A DNA stretch of 64,000 nt. It comes from Siphonodentalium dalli. Lineage: Eukaryota > Mollusca > Scaphopoda > Gadilida > Siphonodentaliidae. The stretch spans positions 50,116,380 through 50,180,379 of the forward strand of contig CP136066.1 in NCBI GenBank assembly GCA_032622095.1, in the 5' to 3' direction. Under the pieces are notes generated by a model, which was given only the letters and a program-made list of their open reading frames with translations, had not been told where the DNA came from and made no database searches. Both the position numbers and the translations under genes were made by a program. Positions 43,996-56,699 of this stretch are shown piece by piece (position 1 is the stretch's first letter; every line of letters begins with the position of its first letter).

Positions 43996-44101
43996 CAGTA
44001 ATGCCCTAATTAATCAACTCGACGAGAGCTTTCCGACTAAATCCTGAAAATGTACCCATAATTATGCTGTGGTATGGAGTCAATTAATTATGGCATTACT
44101 G
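43996..44101. mobile_element. 106-base MITE, TA target duplication
   Basis: Ends CAGTAATGCC...GGCATTACTG with TA on both sides. Inner words (TAATTATGCTGTGGT) match the 22366 element, so both belong to one family, this one being more diverged. Confidence 0.85.
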
Positions 44102-44977
44102 TAGATGTAACATACAGTAAAGACCTGATAAATGAAATCACCTACAACTTTCGTAAGTTTGAACAGTAATTTTCTCTGTACATGAAATGACAGTACATGT
44201 GATGAAGTCGCTGATTTAAGAAACACTGAGAACGATTAGTGAGACTAATAAACAAAATATAATTCCTGATACCGGTATATATTCATCCATTTTTCAGAAA
44301 TCTATAATTCTTTCAATCAAATGGCAATATTCTCAAACAAAAAGCAATGTTTTATTTCACTTTGTATACATTCATTTATTTATTCATTCCCTCATTTCAG
44401 CTCTAATGCGATTATCCTATTTAAAGATGAATAATCCGAATTAACGCTCGCAAATTACTATTCTTTGGCTTTGGGGAAACAAATATTTGATTTGAGTCGA
44501 GGAACCCACCCATCAAAGCTCAGAGTGATCAGATATAAATTTTTGCAATCCATTATTTTTCACCACCGGTATTTTTTAGTGGCCTGGCAAAAAGTAAACG
44601 AGAGAAGTTCTCGGATCAAATTGCGTATGAAGATGGATAACTCTAAAGTCAAGTGGGCTTTTGTGTGTCTGATATTTGACAATCCGTTGTTTTAATTACC
44701 ACACCAAATCACTCAGAATTATTCATGTATGCAACTACGTAACTTCTGTTAAAGAGATTTGCATGGAAATCCCCTTTCAAAAATTGTTCACTTGACCTTC
44801 CCCTTAATAGATTCTGACTGAAGCATATTTTTTTTAAATGTTGTTCGAATCTAATGATATGGGGACTATCGAATCAGATTGAGTACCTTTAAATACAATT
44901 GAAACTTCCTTGTCGTCGCACACTATTTTATTTTAATAAACCTGGCAAGGTTGGTACATACAATGTACATGCACATG
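44102..44977. other. Unassigned segment
   Basis: AT-rich, no recognisable gene or repeat. Confidence 0.5.
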
Positions 44978-44979
44978 TA

Positions 44980-45395
44980 CCCTGCTAGGCAAAACAAGTG
45001 TCCACTTAACCACGTTGCGGTTAGCATTGCCACCACAGCCGAAATGCAACTACATATACACCGCGGCTCCAACGGCTAACTACAGTTGGGCCGCGGTGTA
45101 TTTGCCATTCGGCCATGGTGTAAATGTAGTTGCCGCGGTGTACATGTACATGTACATTCATTAAACTGAAAAAAGACAATACAAACCAGAAATCTAACCA
45201 TGGTGTACATGCCATCCGGCCCTGTTGTACATGTAGTTGCTTTTCGGCCACGGTGTACATGTGTACTTGTCGTTCGGCCGCGGTGTACATGTCGCTCGGC
45301 CGCGGTACTCAACTGCAGAATTTACAAACTCTGACACCGCAGCCAAACGGCAAATACACTGCGGTGCCAATGGACATTTGTTTTGTCCAGCAGGG
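44980..45395. mobile_element. 416-base MITE with CGGTGTACATG sub-repeats, TA target duplication
   Basis: The left end CCCTGCTAGGCAAAACAAG and inverted right end CCCTGCTGGACAAAACAAA are flanked by TA (44978-44979, 45396-45397). The interior has repeated GGCCGCGGTGTACATG words in both orientations. Confidence 0.88.
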
Positions 45396-46655
45396 TAGAT
45401 AAGACGGCGGATTGGCGGTACATTCTAACAATTTTTAGCCACAGATTTACTGATGGGGAAGTCGTGTGAGATTGACAAATCTGTTTCCAAAGAGAAACTA
45501 CAACGCGCAACTTGTATATATATCTCTAGGCATCAGGAGCTGAATGTGTTCCGAAGTCGGGGAGCGAGTACACCGGGAATGCTAAAGGTGAAGATAACTG
45601 AAGAATGACCTTCACCTAATACTATGAAACGTTAGGCCAAAACAAAATTAATGTGTGTTTCCAATAACATGCCCCAAAAAAATAGGGGCGGGCGGTAGGC
45701 TTTTCATATTATTTTATTTTTTTCATTTTATTTTTGTATGGTCTCGTGTGGGCCACGCCTAACCACAATCAAACACCATACAATGACCCGATCAGGGATG
45801 TGGCTAGAGGGTCTCCGCTGGGGGGGGGGGGTGTCCACCTTGGAAATTTCCAACTGCACCTCCCCCCCTTGATTGGGAATCACACAACTTTTTGCATAAT
45901 TCCATTTGCAACCCCCCCCCCCCCTTGAGTCGGAATCGCACCAACACAACTTTTTGCATAATTCCATTTGCACCCCCCCCCCCCCCTTGTACCTTGTACC
46001 TCATGCTCAGGCCTAATTTCCTAAATATTCATAAGCCATGCTTCTATTTTCCCAGTATGAGAACACTAAGATATTTTAACCTGAAAATTGCCCCCAAAAA
46101 AAAAACAACTAGTGATCTAATTCCAGACAAATGCACACAGCTACCGACAACAGACCAGGGAACACCAGGCCGACCATGGTTGTTTGGCCCGGTGTGAGAA
46201 AATTTTGAAAACTATATACAAGAAAATCACAAATCCTAGCATCTAGACTGGCCTCAACTGAAGCTTTCCTAGTGTTGGAAATTTCAAACCTCATGCTCCC
46301 CCTCAGGTTGGAAATTTTTTTTCAACTGATGACCATATATGTCTACAAGTTTGACCAAATGTAGTAAAATATTGTTTGTTAAACTAATTAGCAGTTTTGT
46401 ATTGGCCATGTGGATGGGCAATGACACACCGGGCCGACCATGGTTCGGCCCGGTGTGCGAAAATTTTGAAATCTGAACAAGAAAATCGCAAAATCCTAAC
46501 ATCTAGACTAGCCTCAAGCCTTCCTACTGTTGGAAATTTCAAACCCTACACCCCCACTTAGGTTGAAAAATTTCCAACTGATGACAATTCCAATGACAAT
46601 GTTGACCAATTGTATGACAATATTGTTTTCTAAATTAACTAGACGCTTTTGACTG
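45396..46655. repeat. Interspersed repeats with G/C-tracts
   Basis: 45825-45990 holds tandem units with ACTTTTTGCATAATTCCATTTGCA followed by C-tracts (45909-45922, 45973-45986). 46140-46655 holds two tandem copies including CCAGGCCGACCATGGTTGTTTGGCC / CCGACCATGGTTCGGCCCGGTG. Confidence 0.6.
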
Positions 46656-46755
46656 NNNNNNNNNNNNNNNNNNNNNNNNNNNNNNNNNNNNNNNNNNNNN
46701 NNNNNNNNNNNNNNNNNNNNNNNNNNNNNNNNNNNNNNNNNNNNNNNNNNNNNNN
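46656..46755. other. Assembly gap (100 N)
   Basis: Exactly 100 N, the conventional length for an unsized gap, inside tandem repeats. Confidence 0.98.
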
Positions 46756-47312
46756 GAATAAACCATAGCCATACATGTTTTGGATCTTTGACAACTCGGG
46801 CCGGAGACGAACATGCTCCAGTGGTGATTTTGGGGTGACTTCGGTCCTCGGACCGACTTGTCTCACATGTCCAGGTCGACTTGTCCCAGGTGCCCATATA
46901 ATAATTATTTTTTATTGTTTTTCTACGAGTTATTTTGTTTTTCTTTTATCTATAATAAAGTTTCAATGACACAACAGGATGTTATCATAAACTTATTTAG
47001 CCCCTTTAATCATGCGCAACAATACACCTCAAATTAAATTACCACTCTAATTAATGCGGTTATGTCAATCACTCCAATCTGATGAAACCATTTCACACCT
47101 GAGACAGTCACCCGTAATATGGCTGGGGTGAGATGTCTTTGGCCCGAGTCGTCTCAGGTATTCCGGACCCGAGTTGTCTCTGGCTCCAGTCGCCCTGTTC
47201 CCCATGTTTGCAGGAGCATACTAGTACATAATTAAGATACAATTATATAGTATGTTATATATTAATACACATAAATTATAGCAATATCTTTACTATAATT
47301 CAGGAAGTGTTA
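46756..47312. other. Unassigned segment
   Basis: Degenerate GAGTCGTCTCAGG / GACTTGTCTCACATG-like words recur; no gene seen. Confidence 0.45.
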
Positions 47313-47363
47313 CTCTTGGGCTCCAAATAAACATGCATGCACGTTTATTATTTTCTTGAGAAA

Positions 47364-47405
<42 letters not shown>

Positions 47406-49255
47406 CCCCCCTGCACAGTGCTTATTTGGGTCTGCACGTTTATTAATTTTGAGGCTATGAAAATTGAAATCAGCACAAACTCAAGATTTCTATATGACTG
47501 ATAATGACTCCGATACCAAATTGATGAGTTTATACTGTTATGCCCTAAGTAAATGGCCCATCTAACTGAAGTGGCACCCCAGTTTAACTGCGTTCCGTTT
47601 TAACCTTACTGCGGTTATAAGATGCGTTTAAAACGCAAGAAAAACCGAATAAATTGTGCGGTTAAAATGGATACGTCGCGGTTAAACCGGTATATGTCGC
47701 TCTTAATGGAACAGATACCATATGGCGTATATGGCGTGTCATGTTTTAGTTGCCATGCTCGTTAGACAAGTTAGCACAAATAACATGCCAGTGTCGATCC
47801 CTTTCAATATCAATATTTTTTGTTGTGGATCTTTTATTTATTTTTGGATAAATAGAACAGACATTTATATACCAATATTTTATGTTTTGGGTAAACGGAA
47901 GATTGTGATGTATGGTGTGAAAAAATAAAAGTGTTTGTGTGTTTTATTTATTTTTTGATTTCTTTTTATTATAATGTTGTTCACTTTAGAGTAGCCTTTT
48001 GGTGAAAATAACAGTTGGGCTAACCCCTACGGGTAATCGGAATCCTTATGGCCCATTTTCGACTTTAACCATCGATAAAATAAATATTTACATAATTATA
48101 TATAAATATAATTATTCGACAATTTAGCTGACGAGTGCCGTTCACTTTCAATGTAAGGAAAACGCGTTTAAAATGGAACAACTGCAAAACGGAAAAAAAC
48201 GCATTCAAACGGATCAAATGGCTACTGAATTTCAAACGGATTCGAGTGGATAATTATATAATAATATAAAGTGGGGGTTAGAGTCCCACACATACATCAT
48301 AAATGTAAAGTGAGAGAAACAATACATAGTCACAAAATGCGTTTAAACGGAACAACCGCACTCTTCAAACATCGGGCATTATTCGGATATCGGAAACCGA
48401 TATTTAAGTTTTCCGATCTTGCATTCGTTGTTATATAATCATAATTAACTACAAACGTGACACGCCAGCTAGATTCGCGAATTGCGTATGTACTATTACT
48501 AGTATTAAATTCAGCACTCTACTTTGCTTAAAACATAAGCATGTATTTTTTCACAAGCCGAACAACGGACGTATACTAGAACATATACGTCAAAATTATA
48601 CAGTTTTCAACAAGTCGGGATTAAAACATAAAATATATCGTGTTGAGTACCGATGGTGATAAAAAAAACATACTATCAACTCCTGGTCGATTATGAAGTT
48701 ACCACTTTGCCGTGATCACTAAAACATAAAATGAGAACATACACTGGTAGATGCATGGGTACTATAGTACCCCTCTCTTTCCCATTAAATATTCAAATAC
48801 CGGAAGGTTAACGTTTACGTGCGGTGTAACCGCAGTTAAGGGTTATTAACTGCAGTAACCTAACCGCATGTAACTGCGATGCCACCGCAGTTACGGCAAA
48901 TAACTGCGGTGCGGTTACGGTTTAACCGCAGTTGTAAACGGATTATAACTGCAGTTAATGGGTCATTTACTTATGGCATAACAGTAATCTTTTATAAACA
49001 AATATATATGACACACATGTGAACATTTAAATACTGAATAAAACACCACATGACACATACCATACTACCGGTATGTTGATTCCTATACTTGACCTACCAG
49101 TACATGAACTGTAAAAATAATATGTTTAACAGTTGATGTTTTGCTTGCTCAGTTTCCCCTGCACTATTATTTGGGTCTGCACTTTTATTAACTTTCAATG
49201 GAATTTCCCCCCTGCACTATTATTGGGGCCTGCACTTTTATTTGGAGCCCGAGAG
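47313..49255. mobile_element. CTCTTG-family element, split by a nested element
   Basis: The ends CTCTTGGGCTCCAAATAAAC and (inverted right) CTCTCGGGCTCCAAATAAAA are flanked by TA (47311-47312, 49256-49257). It contains a C-tract of more than 45 C near 47366. A separate 1450-base element sits inside at 47535-48984. Confidence 0.85.
47535..48984. mobile_element. Nested 1.45-kb element, TA target duplication
   Basis: CTGTTATGCCCTAAGTAAATG pairs with CATTTACTTATGGCATAACAG. TA lies at 47533-47534 and 48985-48986. Subterminal regions carry GCGGTTAAAA/TTAACCGCAGT words in both orientations. No transposase is visible, so it is probably non-autonomous. Confidence 0.88.
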
Positions 49256-51727
49256 TAGGAGATTAATCATATATCAGGCATACCACTTGACCCCGAATGT
49301 CATCCTGCACAATATAACTGGCACAAGTGTGATGCCATTATAAACTATGTACCAACGGCTCTAAGTTATATACACAATGAACATGTACATGTATGCATGT
49401 TGTCCGAATATTTGTCATGGTATTTTCATGCATTGCTATAAATACTGCCCTTGAAGATTATTAGGTCATCAAACCAGTGTCATTCACATAATTGTGTCAA
49501 TGGCAAATGGCAATGTGTGAGATAAGCAGAGACTTGCATACATTTCCATGTACGATAATACATTTGTACATCACAAGATGAAGTGTCTCTTGAATACAAA
49601 GCATGCTCACACCTTAACAGTATGATAAATGATTAAAATGATGTACTCGATTGGCATATTCTGTGCGTAAACTGTATGGTTAACTCAATTGCCGTATTAT
49701 GTGCTAGTTGCCGCTATTTCAAACTACTACCATACATGATGTTGGTACAGTTTCATTTCTGTCATACTTTGTATGTCTACTTATAATAATTGGGTACTCA
49801 AATTAATAATGTATTAATGTTATTAATCTATATCAGGCCTAACAAAATTATACGTTTGTTTTCGCTAACGGACTGAACAAAAATTGGGTAGGTAGGTAGG
49901 CAAAATTTTTTTTTTTTTAAATCTTTTTATTTTTTCAGGATGCAATTCACTGTGTCATATTTAAGGAAATTTTAGACATTACAGGCCATATTATTGCTAA
50001 TTTGCTTAGCCCATAAAGATAAAACAAAAACACAATCTCAGGGAGATATAACAAAGCTAAAATGGGACAATAACGTTCATTTTATCTGTTTTATAACATG
50101 TCCGTAACGCAGGTTTCACTTCTGCATCAAACTCCCCACATTGTGGGCAGTTGCAGTGAATATTCCCGGGGCCGCAGATGCATAAGGGTGACCAGTGACT
50201 TCGTCCCACTGCATTCTCGTCCCACCAATTTTTGTCCCGAAAAGGTGACCTCGTCCCACTTGTCGGTGATCTCGTAAAATCCCATAAAATCGGAATGAGG
50301 TCGCCATTTTGGGACGAAGTCACTAGCATTCCGCATAAGACACTATGCGACACGGTGGTGGGATGAGATGGTGGGCGCGGACGCTTATATATATTATTAT
50401 TGTGGGCCATTGCAGACACTCTATGGCACATAAGATACATTATATATTATTATTGTGGGCGGTTGCGGCGCATATTCCCATAGCCGCAGGCGCATAAGAC
50501 ACTGGGTGGTGGGTGGGCTTATATATATACCGTATATTATTACTGGGGGGGGGGTGGGGCGCTTGCAGACGTATTCCGGTGCATGCGGCGCATACAACAA
50601 TCCTCGTGAGTGCCCAATAAACATACGTGCGGAATGATAGTATGTGGTGGAATTTTTTGGAAAATTAAAAAAACATACGGGGCAAAATAATAGTATGGGG
50701 TGGAATTTCATGGTAAAAATATGAAACTGACTAAACATTTGTCCAAAAAAAATAGCCCAAGCTGAATTAAGTAGCTAGGAGGAATCTTCTAAGATGAATT
50801 ACTGATGCTTTGGGAGGACGTGTATTGGTTTGAGTCACCGAGCTTCTAATTTCTAAAAAAAAAAAAAATAATAACTTTGAAGTTTGAAAAAAAAGTTTGC
50901 TTTTTAAACAATATTTGTTCTAAATTCAATAAAATTGAATTGAATTCAATTAGATAAGTGGAAACCCTATATTTGTTAGACCTGAAGGTTTAAAGCTGCA
51001 CTGAATCAAGCCCATTGTGACTGTATGATAAAAACGATGTATATGTACCACGAAAATAGGAAACTTGATCATTATTTGACACTATTCAACGTACCAATAT
51101 GAAATGTTCGTAGAAATAAATGTTATGCTGTGGTTAAATAGTTAATGTATTTATATTGTAGTGGTGAAGTCATCAATAACTAATGGATTAACCCATTCTC
51201 GGATCATAGATTGTTTTGTCAAAGTTCAAATAAATTTTGAATGAAAAAACGTACCGCAGTTATTTCATACGCATTGACAATTTCATAACGAAACGATACT
51301 GGAAGTAGGTCTTGCACACTCGTCTACCGGTAATTCCAACGAATTAATTAATAATAGTTACAAATTACAATGGAATTATGCCTAATTTGTTTTAATTACC
51401 AACAACAAAAATATCATTGTTGGTTTTCTTCCAATATAATAGAGATTTAGATATTTAAAAAAAAAATCTCAAAATAAAATGTTTAGAGTCGGCGGTTTAA
51501 AATAGGGTCGGTCGGGTTATCGGAAACAAACGTATATATTTTTTAGGCCTCATAAGTGGGTGTCAATTCAATAAACATGAGCTCTAAGCGAAATGTGTTT
51601 GTAATTACCAATGTTGCACCAGTGCCCGGCATGATTTTATCCATTCACAAATATGACTAACGGCTAACAATAGTGACAGACAGCTGCTGTTCACTAAGCG
51701 TAACACACAGACTAATCATGCTACATG
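49256..51727. other. Mixed non-coding segment
   Basis: 50130-50620 holds degenerate ~100-base tandem units (GTTGCGGCGCATATTCCCATAGCCGC-like; ATATATTATTATTGTGGGC). 50608-50720 is a truncated CTCTTG-family copy (GTGAGTGCCCAATAAACATACG). Runs of T/A lie near 49908 and 50857. No gene is seen. Confidence 0.55.
50194..50324. repeat. Short inverted-repeat element
   Basis: AGTGACTTCGTCCCA and TGGGACGAAGTCACT bound 131 bases with internal CTCGTCCCAC words. Probably a small MITE within the tandem units; the target duplication is unclear. Confidence 0.55.
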
Positions 51728-53684
51728 TAGAGATAGGCAGTACTCGGTATTTACCATGCAGTATCGGTATCGGCATACTGAATCAAAACTAAAAATATCA
51801 AATTTTCGGTACTCATATTATTCATGTGTTGCCAACTTGTGTGTCTTCGTATTGAGAAAAGTTTATCAGTAAACACTCCCTAATTGCGTAGGATATATTT
51901 ATAGCATGCTATGTTGGTACCTTTCTATTAATTGATCATCATCGGCATCATGCAATTGCACAACTTTTAACTGGCATAAGCGATTTTTCCCACCGCAAAG
52001 ATTTTACGAACCTAAAAAAGTTCAACTCTATTACACATGGCTTTTGAATAGTTAAACAGTGAAAGACGGAGCAGTGGCTTCACCGTCCTAATTTTATCGA
52101 GCATGACGGGGAGTCTCGCAGAGAAGGTGACAATAAGTAATCATGTTAAAAATATTAATTTAACTCAATAATTAGTTATGATGTAGCAAATAATGTCGAT
52201 TGGCACAAAGTCTGCGTGTCGCACGTACCAAAAATCCAAGGGAGTATGGGGTCTGAATTTCCCGAAATCTACTTTCACTTTCTAAAAAATGTAATGTGAC
52301 GAAATTGAGACGTATACTAGTATATATTGCAGTCATGCATTGATTCATTCTCTCATTATTTTCAAAAGCTATGTGATGGTGACATGGTGTGCGTGTAAAG
52401 AGATGTGTGATTATCACTTAATTGTGTAGGTCATTTGTTGCCTAATTTAGCTGTAGTCACGAATGTAGTAAATCCGTGGACCGCGGGCATATACTGTTCA
52501 GTTATAAACTTGGATTACCCCAATTTACCGGGTATCTCTAATCTGGTCTTATAATTAAGAGCCAATACCTATTAGAGATGGGCGGTACTCGGTATTTACC
52601 GTGCGGTATCGGTATCAGCGTAATACCGATTTACCGTACCGAATCAAAACTAAAAATACCGAATTTTCGGTACTGAAATTATTCATGTGTTGCCCAACTT
52701 GTGTGTCTTCGTATTGAGTAAAGTTTCTCAGTAAACAGTTTTGATTCGGTACTTTAATTAAAATTACTCTCAGAATTATACAAATCCATCAGACCATCAG
52801 TTTGACAGGCCTTGAGCGAGCAAAAGGAATAAACACGCACAGATGGCTGACCTAGTTACGGGCCTAACAATCAATGCAGTTGTTAGAATAGATACACACT
52901 ACACAGTGTATCAAAGACGCAGTGCTGTGACTTAATGCTACATTGTAACGTCGACAATGCCACACTGACTGTCACTGTGTAATACTCAGGTGGTGGCAGT
53001 CCATATAGCATGTGGCTTTGGCGACTTCAAAGACACCGACAATGCAAGCGGCATAAACAGAAATAAGGTCCGATTTCATTTATACAGTGAATCAAATCTA
53101 CTTTCACTTTCTAAAAATAGAACAGATCCATCAATTGATTAAATTCTAAGATTTATTTCGGCGTTGCGGCTATTGATTGGGATTTGTGAATTGTGATCAC
53201 TGATTACTACTCACAATTCTATTCACACGCGAAAATGTGACGAAATTGACACGTATATATATTGTAGCCATGCATTTATGCAATATCGTATTCTTTTCAA
53301 AAGCGGTGCGACGGCTTGCGTGTACATGTAAATGATCAAAGAGATGTGTGAATATCACTTAATTGAATAATTGTGTAGGTCATTGTGTTCCTCATTTAGC
53401 TGTTGTCGCGAATGTAGTAAATCCGTGGGCATATTTTCATGTATATTGTTCAGTTAAAAACTTGAGTTACCGGGAATTTCTGCTCTGGTTTTGTAATTTA
53501 ATAGCAATACCGATTACCGTACCGATACCGCGGTAAATCGACGAAAATTTACCGATACCGATACCAAGCTTAAAATTTCAATACCGCCCATCTCTAATAC
53601 CTATTACTGTACCGTTTAATACCGAGGTAAATCAACGAAAATTTACCGATACCAAGATTGAAATTTCAACACCGCCCATCTCTA
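51728..53684. mobile_element. hAT-like element, 8-bp target duplication, carrying a nested relative
   Basis: Ends TAGAGATAGGC and GCCCATCTCTA. The exact 8-bp duplication GCTACATG lies at 51720-51727 and 53685-53692. No transposase frame is seen. It shares the TACTCGGTATTTACC terminal region with the inner element. Confidence 0.92.
52573..53596. mobile_element. Nested hAT-like element, 8-bp target duplication
   Basis: Ends TAGAGATGGGCGG and CCGCCCATCTCTA. The duplication ATACCTAT lies at 52565-52572 and 53597-53604. Subterminal words resemble GGTATCGGTA. Non-autonomous, and inserted in a relative of the same family. Confidence 0.93.
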
Positions 53685-53749
53685 GCTACATGTACTGAAA
53701 GTGCGGAGTAAACAATATGCCACATGTATCTATCCGACATACTAAATAG

Positions 53750-54846
53750 TAGGGCTGCCACGATGCATCGAGATTTCGATGCATCGCGATGCGCTTGCTT
53801 CGATTCGATTTTCGATTTATCCAAAACCATAATTGAATTGTTTCGATGCGGACTGTACCGCACCGGCCGGTGCATAAGTCGATCTTTTGTGATTTACTAG
53901 TGTATAAAGACACCCCTATTTTATGTACGAATTATGAAGGTATCTGTGTATCGGTAAGTATAGCCATATGATGAAATTTTTGTGAAACGAGATCTGTTTT
54001 ATTTGTTTGGAATAGGCGTTGCGATACGGTAACAATCAATCAATCAATGCGCATACTATTGACCAATGACCTGCCCTGTTTTAAAAGTCGACCGGGTAAT
54101 CGGGGTCAAACACGTGACACACTCAAAATCTTTTGCGAGCAGAGCTCTGATAGGTCAAAAGCTCAAAGGTCACACTCGATAAACCAATGGTTATGCGCGT
54201 TGTTTTACTATCTGCGGTCACAGTGTGCGATATCAAAATGTCTGCTGAAAATAAGCCTGAAATATCTATCATTCAATCAAATTCGAACTAAAAATGAGGA
54301 TTTACATTTATCAATTGCAAAAAATATAAATCTGGACCTCACTTTCATGGCTTTCTTTGAAAGTTGGCACTTGCACAATGTACAGTATGGTTTAATTTAA
54401 TATTGGATCCCAGAAGTACATGTACATGTTATTCAGAGATATTGGACCTGTCCACTCGCACATACTCAGTCCCAAGTATGGGCATATGGCCATTATGTGG
54501 TAAATTCCGGGTAATACGTGAACATTGAACAACATCTCTAAAAGTAAATGGTACCATTGGAAATGCTTTTGGTAATTGATTTACTGACAGTGTTTAGAAA
54601 CTCGAGTGCTGTTTAGTATTTACATATTGGATACATACATAGCAGTATAGATGACAGTATCATGACACAATACATGAATGGTATTTAATTTTTCAAATAG
54701 ACTTTCTGGGATACAGTGCCGCTGTCATGACTCTGAATCGGCAGACCTGTTTTTGCCGGTAACTTGCATCGCGATGCGCATCGCATCGTGGAAAAATAAT
54801 CGCCATGCGCATCGCATCGTGACCCCTCCGCATCGTGGCAGCCCTA
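53750..54846. mobile_element. hAT-like element with GATGCATCG subterminal repeats
   Basis: Ends TAGGGCTGCCACGATGC and GCATCGTGGCAGCCCTA. The 8-bp duplication CTAAATAG lies at 53742-53749 and 54847-54854. Subterminal CATCGCGATGCGC words occur at both ends. A 117-codon frame at 54047-54400 has no recognisable transposase features. Confidence 0.93.
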
Positions 54847-55483
54847 CTAAATAGGGTATTAATTTAGATATACATGTAACTACTGTACATTGTATGTGCA
54901 TTCAGTCGTCAGATGAACACATGCATAGGCCTACTTATTTATATAGTTTCTGCCCATTAACTTTCCTAAAGTAATGCACTATTGGCTAGTATTTAATCTG
55001 CGTTACAATATTAGTGCACGTGGTCGATACTTGTCTCTAAAATCTCTGCTTATGAACGTTGACCCAGCATCTACGGCATGTACATGTATACTTACTGCTC
55101 CAAATACAGCTATGCTCGAATTAATCGACCCTCCTTAACAAGGTTAACCACCGGTATTACTGCGGAACTCGACCGCGTTCATGCGATCAACCGCGGTCAA
55201 CTATACCATCGCCGACCGCAGTACCACCTCACTATCCCGGTTTGACAGTATTCTCCATGCAAAGTTTATATGAATTCAATTTAAATTCAATCGGCATTGT
55301 TACCACACCAGAGAATGTGCTTATTTCTGGCATGGTGTGAGCTGCATTGTTGATGCAATTGCAATGTCTGTCAGTGTCCTACATCGAATGGGGGGTGGGA
55401 TGTTGGTATGTCTGCAAATTTTTTCCAGACACAAGGCGGGGGTGGGTGGGTATGTCAGGGCTGGAAAAAATGAGTAATTCTGA
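54847..55483. other. Unassigned segment
   Basis: Contains CCGCGGTCAAC-type words near 55140-55240; no gene seen. Confidence 0.45.
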
Positions 55484-56699
55484 TAGTGTGCGGTTAACCG
55501 AGAAAACAACTCGGTTTCGGTTTAAAAAAATACCGACCGATGTGATTCTGCCCCAACCGACATTACGGTTTTTTTTTTGTATGTTTATTTTTCAATTGAA
55601 TCGACTTGTTAGTTGATAGTGTTGTCAAATAATCGACCTCTCTGATCAATTATATATCGGGATGTGTCCATTTCGTCTCAGATATGTGTTGTTATAATAT
55701 CGTAAGCGTCATTAAGTTGCCAAACGAAACTGAAATGAGGAAGCATGTCGTTGTAAAAATGAGAATGCGAACGAAAAGAAATGTTATACCACGTGGGAAA
55801 TGGTCCAGAAACTTTTTGTTCTGGAACCTACGATCGATCGATGAGTGGCCACACAGTCAACACAATCTACATGCAGTATGTCGTTGACTTTTGGCACCTT
55901 TATTGTCAACTGTCTTAGAATATTGTGTGCTTGACGAAACATTTCGTTCTGTGCGGAAATAAAGTCGGTAGTTAGAACTGCAATTTCTGAAACTTAAGTT
56001 CATTCTCCCGGCTAATCGGTCAATAAAATTGACCTTTTATCTATAACGTTCAACCAAATATTACGAATTTGAGCCGGCCAATTGTCACTTATTAGCGTCT
56101 AGCTTGTTGATCGCGGCAGTTATTTTTGCGCGTAACGGTATCTCTAACCCACAAACTGAGCGGGAACATCAAACGCGTAATTACGTCATCATTGTCGAGG
56201 AACTGGGCACATGTCGCACATGCTACACCGTAACTGATTGATTACCACGGCCTTGTCTTTAAACGATATCGGTACCAATATATGTCGCACGGGACTTCAT
56301 CTTGTATGCATGAAGCGTCGCTGTATTTGCGTTTCCCTTTTATGTTTTGATTTTGGTATGGTGGAAATATTTGTGTACAGTCGGAAAAAGGTTTAGGGTC
56401 AGCGTCTGGAAATATGGTCAATCGGGCACTACTATTTTGTGTTTGCTTAAACTTGATGGTTCAATATACATGTATGACTTTGATCTCACATTCTCATTAA
56501 AGTTCATGATTTAGCAACAGAGCAAGCTGTTCCCCAACTTATTATGACCCTCTGTAACTGGTGGTGCCTGTTTTGTCCAGTTGTGTTGGACTAATTGCTA
56601 TATGTTAAGTGATTGCTTACTAAAACTGAAACCGAAACCGAGGTTTTTTACCGAAAAAAACCGAAACCGAAACGTAAATTCCAAAACCTCACAACACTA
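55484..56699 (+). mobile_element. hAT-like element, copy 1 of an inverted pair
   Basis: Ends TAGTGTGCGGTTAACCG and CCTCACAACACTA. The exact 8-bp duplication AATTCTGA lies at 55476-55483 and 56700-56707. Subterminal CGGTTTCGGTTT / AAACCGAAACCG repeats are present. No transposase is visible. Confidence 0.93.

Noticed and set aside
46514-46897. Frames spanning the N gap
   Set aside because: They consist partly of undetermined residues and lie in tandem repeats.
47722-47928. 68-codon frame inside the 1.45-kb nested element
   Set aside because: Too short, no DDE-type motif, AT-rich composition explains it.
54047-54400. 117-codon frame in the hAT at 53750
   Set aside because: No BED finger, DDE or dimerisation-domain residues recognised; probably chance.
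55684-55887. Frame shared by both hAT copies (also 58538-58726)
   Set aside because: Shared only because the two copies are the same element; no transposase motif, and it is broken differently in each.
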